NCBI GenBank assembly: GCA_964352225.1 | Contig: CAYGRM010000065.1 | Coordinates: 1-22,413, forward strand | Length of the DNA stretch: 22,413 nt | Reading direction: 5' to 3' | Source: CAJQQY01 sp964352225 | Lineage (GTDB): Bacteria; Bacteroidota; Bacteroidia; Chitinophagales; Saprospiraceae | Shown: one piece after another, positions 20,420 to 22,413 of the stretch | How positions within the stretch are numbered: the first letter of the stretch is position 1 | Layout: each line of letters begins with the position of its first letter | Made by a program: the position numbers and the translations under genes | Notes under the pieces: generated by a model | The model's input: only the letters and a program-made list of their open reading frames with translations | Databases searched by the model: none | What the model was told of the DNA's origin: nothing

Positions 20420-21574
20420 ATGCATTACTATAGTTTAGGAAAATTTCCACAAAAAAGACATACTCAGTTTCGCAAACCAAATGGCGAATTGTACCATGAG
20501 CAATTATTTTCTACGGAAGGATTTAGTGATTTGGCTTCTTTGCTTTACCATTGCAATCCTCCAACTCAAATTGTCCAAGTTGGTGAACCATATTCTGTTG
20601 CTCCAAAACTAATTCATGATAAACAATTGAAACATCGAAGCCTCCAAGGTTTCAAGGTGGCTCCAGAAGATGATTATTTGAAAAGCCGAAAACCGGTTTT
20701 GGTGAATAATGATTGTAAAATTGTTTTATCAGCTCCTCGAAAAAGTATGACTGATTATTACTTTAAAAATGCAGATGCAGACGAAGTAATTTTTGTCCAT
20801 GAAGGTTCTGGTGTGTTAAAAACGATGTATGGAAATATCACTTTTGGTTACGGTGATTATTTAGTTATTCCGCGAGGAACGATTTATCAATTGCATTTTG
20901 ACTCAGAGGATAATCGATTATTTATCGTTGAATCTACTAGTCCGATTATCACTCCAAAACGATATCGAAATAATTTTGGACAATTGATGGAGCATTCTCC
21001 ATTTTGTGAAAGAGATATTCGAAAGCCAGAAACATTAGAAACACACGACGAAAAGGGAGATTTTTTAATGTACATCAAAAAGCAAGATAATATTTATCCA
21101 TATGAGTATTTAAATCATCCATTTGATGTAGTTGGTTGGGATGGTTATGTTTATCCTTACGCATTTTCGATTCATGAATTTGAACCAATTACTGGTCGAG
21201 TGCATTTGCCACCTCCGATTCATCAAACTTTTGCAGCACGTGGATTTGTAATTTGTTCGTTCGTTCCTCGACTGTATGATTATCATCCACAAGGAATTCC
21301 AGCACCTTATAATCATAGTAATATTGATAGTGATGAGGTTCTATATTATGTGGCTGGAGACTTTATGAGTCGAAAGCATGTGGAGCGTGGAATGATTACG
21401 TTACATCCAGGTGGAATTCCACATGGCCCTCACCCAGGAACTGTGGAAAAAAGTATTGGGAAAAAAGAAACAGGTGAATTAGCTGTGATGGTAGATACAT
21501 TTGCACCACTATTGATGACTGAATTTGCAGCAGAGATCGAAGATGGAGATTATTACAAAAGTTGGTTAAAATAA
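20420..21574 (+). CDS. hmgA: Homogentisate 1,2-dioxygenase
   Basis: 384-residue cupin-fold ring-cleaving dioxygenase that opens homogentisate to maleylacetoacetate in tyrosine and phenylalanine breakdown. Conserved blocks include the N-terminal YSLGKFPQKRHTQFRKPNG, the RGTIYQL turn (152-158), and the metal region. The Fe ligands are probably H299 (in PYNHSNIDSDE), E306 or the neighbouring D305, and H335 in HPGGIPHGPHPG, corresponding to human H335, E341 and H371. It is shorter than the human enzyme (~445), typical of this bacterial branch. The other pathway genes (4-hydroxyphenylpyruvate dioxygenase, fumarylacetoacetase) are not in the window. Terminators lie upstream and downstream, so it is probably transcribed alone. 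Confidence 0.9.
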   Translation: MHYYSLGKFPQKRHTQFRKPNGELYHEQLFSTEGFSDLASLLYHCNPPTQIVQVGEPYSVAPKLIHDKQLKHRSLQGFKVAPEDDYLKSRKPVLVNNDCKIVLSAPRKSMTDYYFKNADADEVIFVHEGSGVLKTMYGNITFGYGDYLVIPRGTIYQLHFDSEDNRLFIVESTSPIITPKRYRNNFGQLMEHSPFCERDIRKPETLETHDEKGDFLMYIKKQDNIYPYEYLNHPFDVVGWDGYVYPYAFSIHEFEPITGRVHLPPPIHQTFAARGFVICSFVPRLYDYHPQGIPAPYNHSNIDSDEVLYYVAGDFMSRKHVERGMITLHPGGIPHGPHPGTVEKSIGKKETGELAVMVDTFAPLLMTEFAAEIEDGDYYKSWLK

Positions 21575-21577
21575 TCT

Positions 21578-21634
21578 GTAGCTGGACTCTCCTGAGTCCA
21601 GTTTCAATTTCTGGACTCAGGAGAGTCCAGCTAC
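21578..21634. repeat. Nested palindrome, two REP-like units head to head
   Basis: Two perfectly complementary 24-base arms (21578-21601 and 21611-21634) flank a 9-base T-rich loop. Each arm is itself a hairpin: CTGGACTC and GAGTCCAG around TCCT or AGGA. Total GC is far above the surrounding DNA. It lies just behind the hmgA stop and resembles dispersed REP/RAYT-type units. No transposase is nearby. Confidence 0.65.
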
Positions 21635-21660
21635 GTGAAATAATTACGTTTTCAAAAAAC

Positions 21661-21707
21661 AAAAAAGGCAGATCAACAGTTTTATAACTAACTGGTTTGC
21701 CTTTTTT
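21661..21707 (+). terminator. hmgA terminator
   Basis: AAAAAAGGCA (21661-21670) pairs with TGCCTTTTTT (21698-21707). An inner stem CAGTT/AACTG extends it, and the T run completes it. Confidence 0.75.
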
Positions 21708-21711
21708 AATT

Positions 21712-21719
21712 TATTTTTG
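21712..21719 (+). promoter_or_regulatory. -7 box of the rhodanese gene
   Basis: TATTTTTG fits the Bacteroidota TAnnTTTG -7 element exactly and stands 13 bases before the ATG at 21733, just behind the hmgA terminator. A -33 TTG at the usual spacing is not obvious, and the short leader would leave few bases before the start codon. Confidence 0.4.
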
Positions 21720-21732
21720 CAAAAAAAAGAAT

Positions 21733-22257
21733 ATGAAAAATATTTTAATCTCATTTTGGCTTTTACTTTTGACAACGATTGGTTGTGCTCAAGCTCCAAG
21801 CAATCGACCAAAAGTAAATAGTACAGAATTTGATAAGAAAATATCCAAGACAATCAGTTTTTCCATTCCAGTAATGGGCGTGGATCAGTTGAAAGAAATG
21901 CAAGAAGATGTAGTTCTACTCGATGCTCGCCCACAGAGCGAATTTGACGTAAGTCATATCAAAGGCGCCAAAAGAATTGGATTTAGAGATATTGACGAAG
22001 CTGCACTTGAAGGAATTGATAAAGATGAACAAATAGTAGTCTATTGTTCCATCGGATACAGAAGCGAAAAAGTAGGAGAAGATCTCAGAAAAATGGGTTT
22101 TAAGAATGTTTATAACCTCTATGGAAGCATTTTCGAATGGGTGAATCAAGGCAACGAGGTTGTTGATAAAGATGAAAAAACGACTGGTAAAGTGCACACT
22201 TACAATAAGCGTTGGAGCAAGTGGGTAGAAGATGGAAAAGCGGAAAAAGTATGGTAA
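21733..22257 (+). CDS. Rhodanese-domain lipoprotein
   Basis: 174 residues. I use the ATG at 21733; an in-frame TTG at 21697 lies inside the terminator and would mask the signal peptide. The N-terminus MKNILISFWLLLLTTIGC ends in a lipobox-like TIGC, so C18 is probably lipidated and the protein attached to a membrane facing the periplasm. Residues ~46-140 form one rhodanese domain: VVLLDARPQSEFDVSHIKGA (60-79) with the conserved D64/R66, and the active-site loop CSIGYR (105-110), with C105 as the persulfide carrier. A basic C-terminal tail (YNKRWSKWVEDGKAEKVW) follows. Rhodaneses transfer sulfane sulfur or take part in thiol redox work; the substrate is unknown. A perfect terminator follows at 22330. 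Confidence 0.88.
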   Translation: MKNILISFWLLLLTTIGCAQAPSNRPKVNSTEFDKKISKTISFSIPVMGVDQLKEMQEDVVLLDARPQSEFDVSHIKGAKRIGFRDIDEAALEGIDKDEQIVVYCSIGYRSEKVGEDLRKMGFKNVYNLYGSIFEWVNQGNEVVDKDEKTTGKVHTYNKRWSKWVEDGKAEKVW

Positions 22258-22329
22258 AAGTAATTTGAAAAAGTATGTAATTGTATTGTTATAATTTTTT
22301 ACGAAAAATATTAATAATAAAATCCATAG

Positions 22330-22368
22330 AAAAAACCTATATCTCAAAGTTGAGATATAGGTTTTTTT
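22330..22368. terminator. Strong terminator behind the rhodanese gene
   Basis: AAAAAACCTATATCTCAA and TTGAGATATAGGTTTTTT pair perfectly over a 2-base gap and run into T residues. A and T runs on both sides make it functional in both directions. No gene is visible between it and the window end. Confidence 0.92.
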
Positions 22369-22413
22369 ATTAAATTGTAAAAGTTGGTAATGTATTTGAT
22401 ATATGATAAATAA

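Noticed and set aside
21916..22347. 143-residue minus-strand frame opposite the rhodanese gene
   Set aside because: The plus strand encodes a rhodanese with intact active-site loop; the minus frame runs through the terminator and has no recognisable domain.

Overview
The window reads as a piece of chromosome from an AT-rich member of the Bacteroidota. Supporting signs are a DUF3127 OB-fold protein (a family known from this phylum), exported proteins whose signal peptides end in AQ, starts with little or no Shine-Dalgarno sequence, several -7 boxes of the TAnnTTTG type, and a short-form prolyl-tRNA synthetase (ProRS) one gene away from an OmpP1/FadL-type outer-membrane protein. No rRNA, tRNA, CRISPR, transposase or phage gene was seen. 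The content is ordinary metabolism and envelope genes, mostly single transcription units separated by strong hairpins.

Layout. 1-231: C-terminal end of UMP kinase, entering from the left edge. 289-834 (-): small exported protein with six Trp-anchored repeats. 1019-2383 (+): cytochrome P450, followed by a MITE-like palindrome with apparent 8-bp target duplication. 2650-3882 (-): MFS transporter. 4084-4473 (-): DUF3127 protein. 4742-5122 (-): ArsC/Spx-fold protein without the catalytic Cys. 5274-5975 (-): Crp/Fnr regulator, divergent from 6119-8323 (+), a SulP transporter with a STAS domain and an extra C-terminal NTF2/SnoaL-like domain. 8456-9964 (-): PutP-type sodium/solute symporter. 10187-11572 (-): group II PLP decarboxylase resembling cysteine sulfinate decarboxylase, divergent from 11732-12268 (+) cysteine dioxygenase, then 12375-12827 (+) Lrp/AsnC regulator. 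12898-14325 (-): second PLP decarboxylase. 14521-15987 (-): ProRS. 16325-17407 (+): low-complexity exported protein. 17602-19083 (+): OmpP1/FadL-like porin. 19253-20272 (+): exported protein of unknown function. 20420-21574 (+): homogentisate dioxygenase. 21733-22257 (+): rhodanese lipoprotein.

The clearest functional unit is 10187-12827. Cysteine dioxygenase makes cysteine sulfinate, the divergent decarboxylase could turn it into hypotaurine, and the adjacent Lrp/AsnC protein is a natural candidate regulator. An inverted repeat lies between the two predicted divergent -7 boxes. The second notable unit is the Crp/Fnr-SulP pair, where the transporter has an unusual three-part architecture.

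The intergenic DNA carries several different palindromic repeats (about 2392-2553, 4564-4642, 10001-10151, 14339-14418, 21578-21634), which suggests a genome with many small non-coding repeats. No wholly new multi-gene system is evident. The most unusual items are the SulP-STAS-NTF2 fusion, the MITE placed exactly behind the P450 stop codon, and the taurine-type module with its operator candidate.
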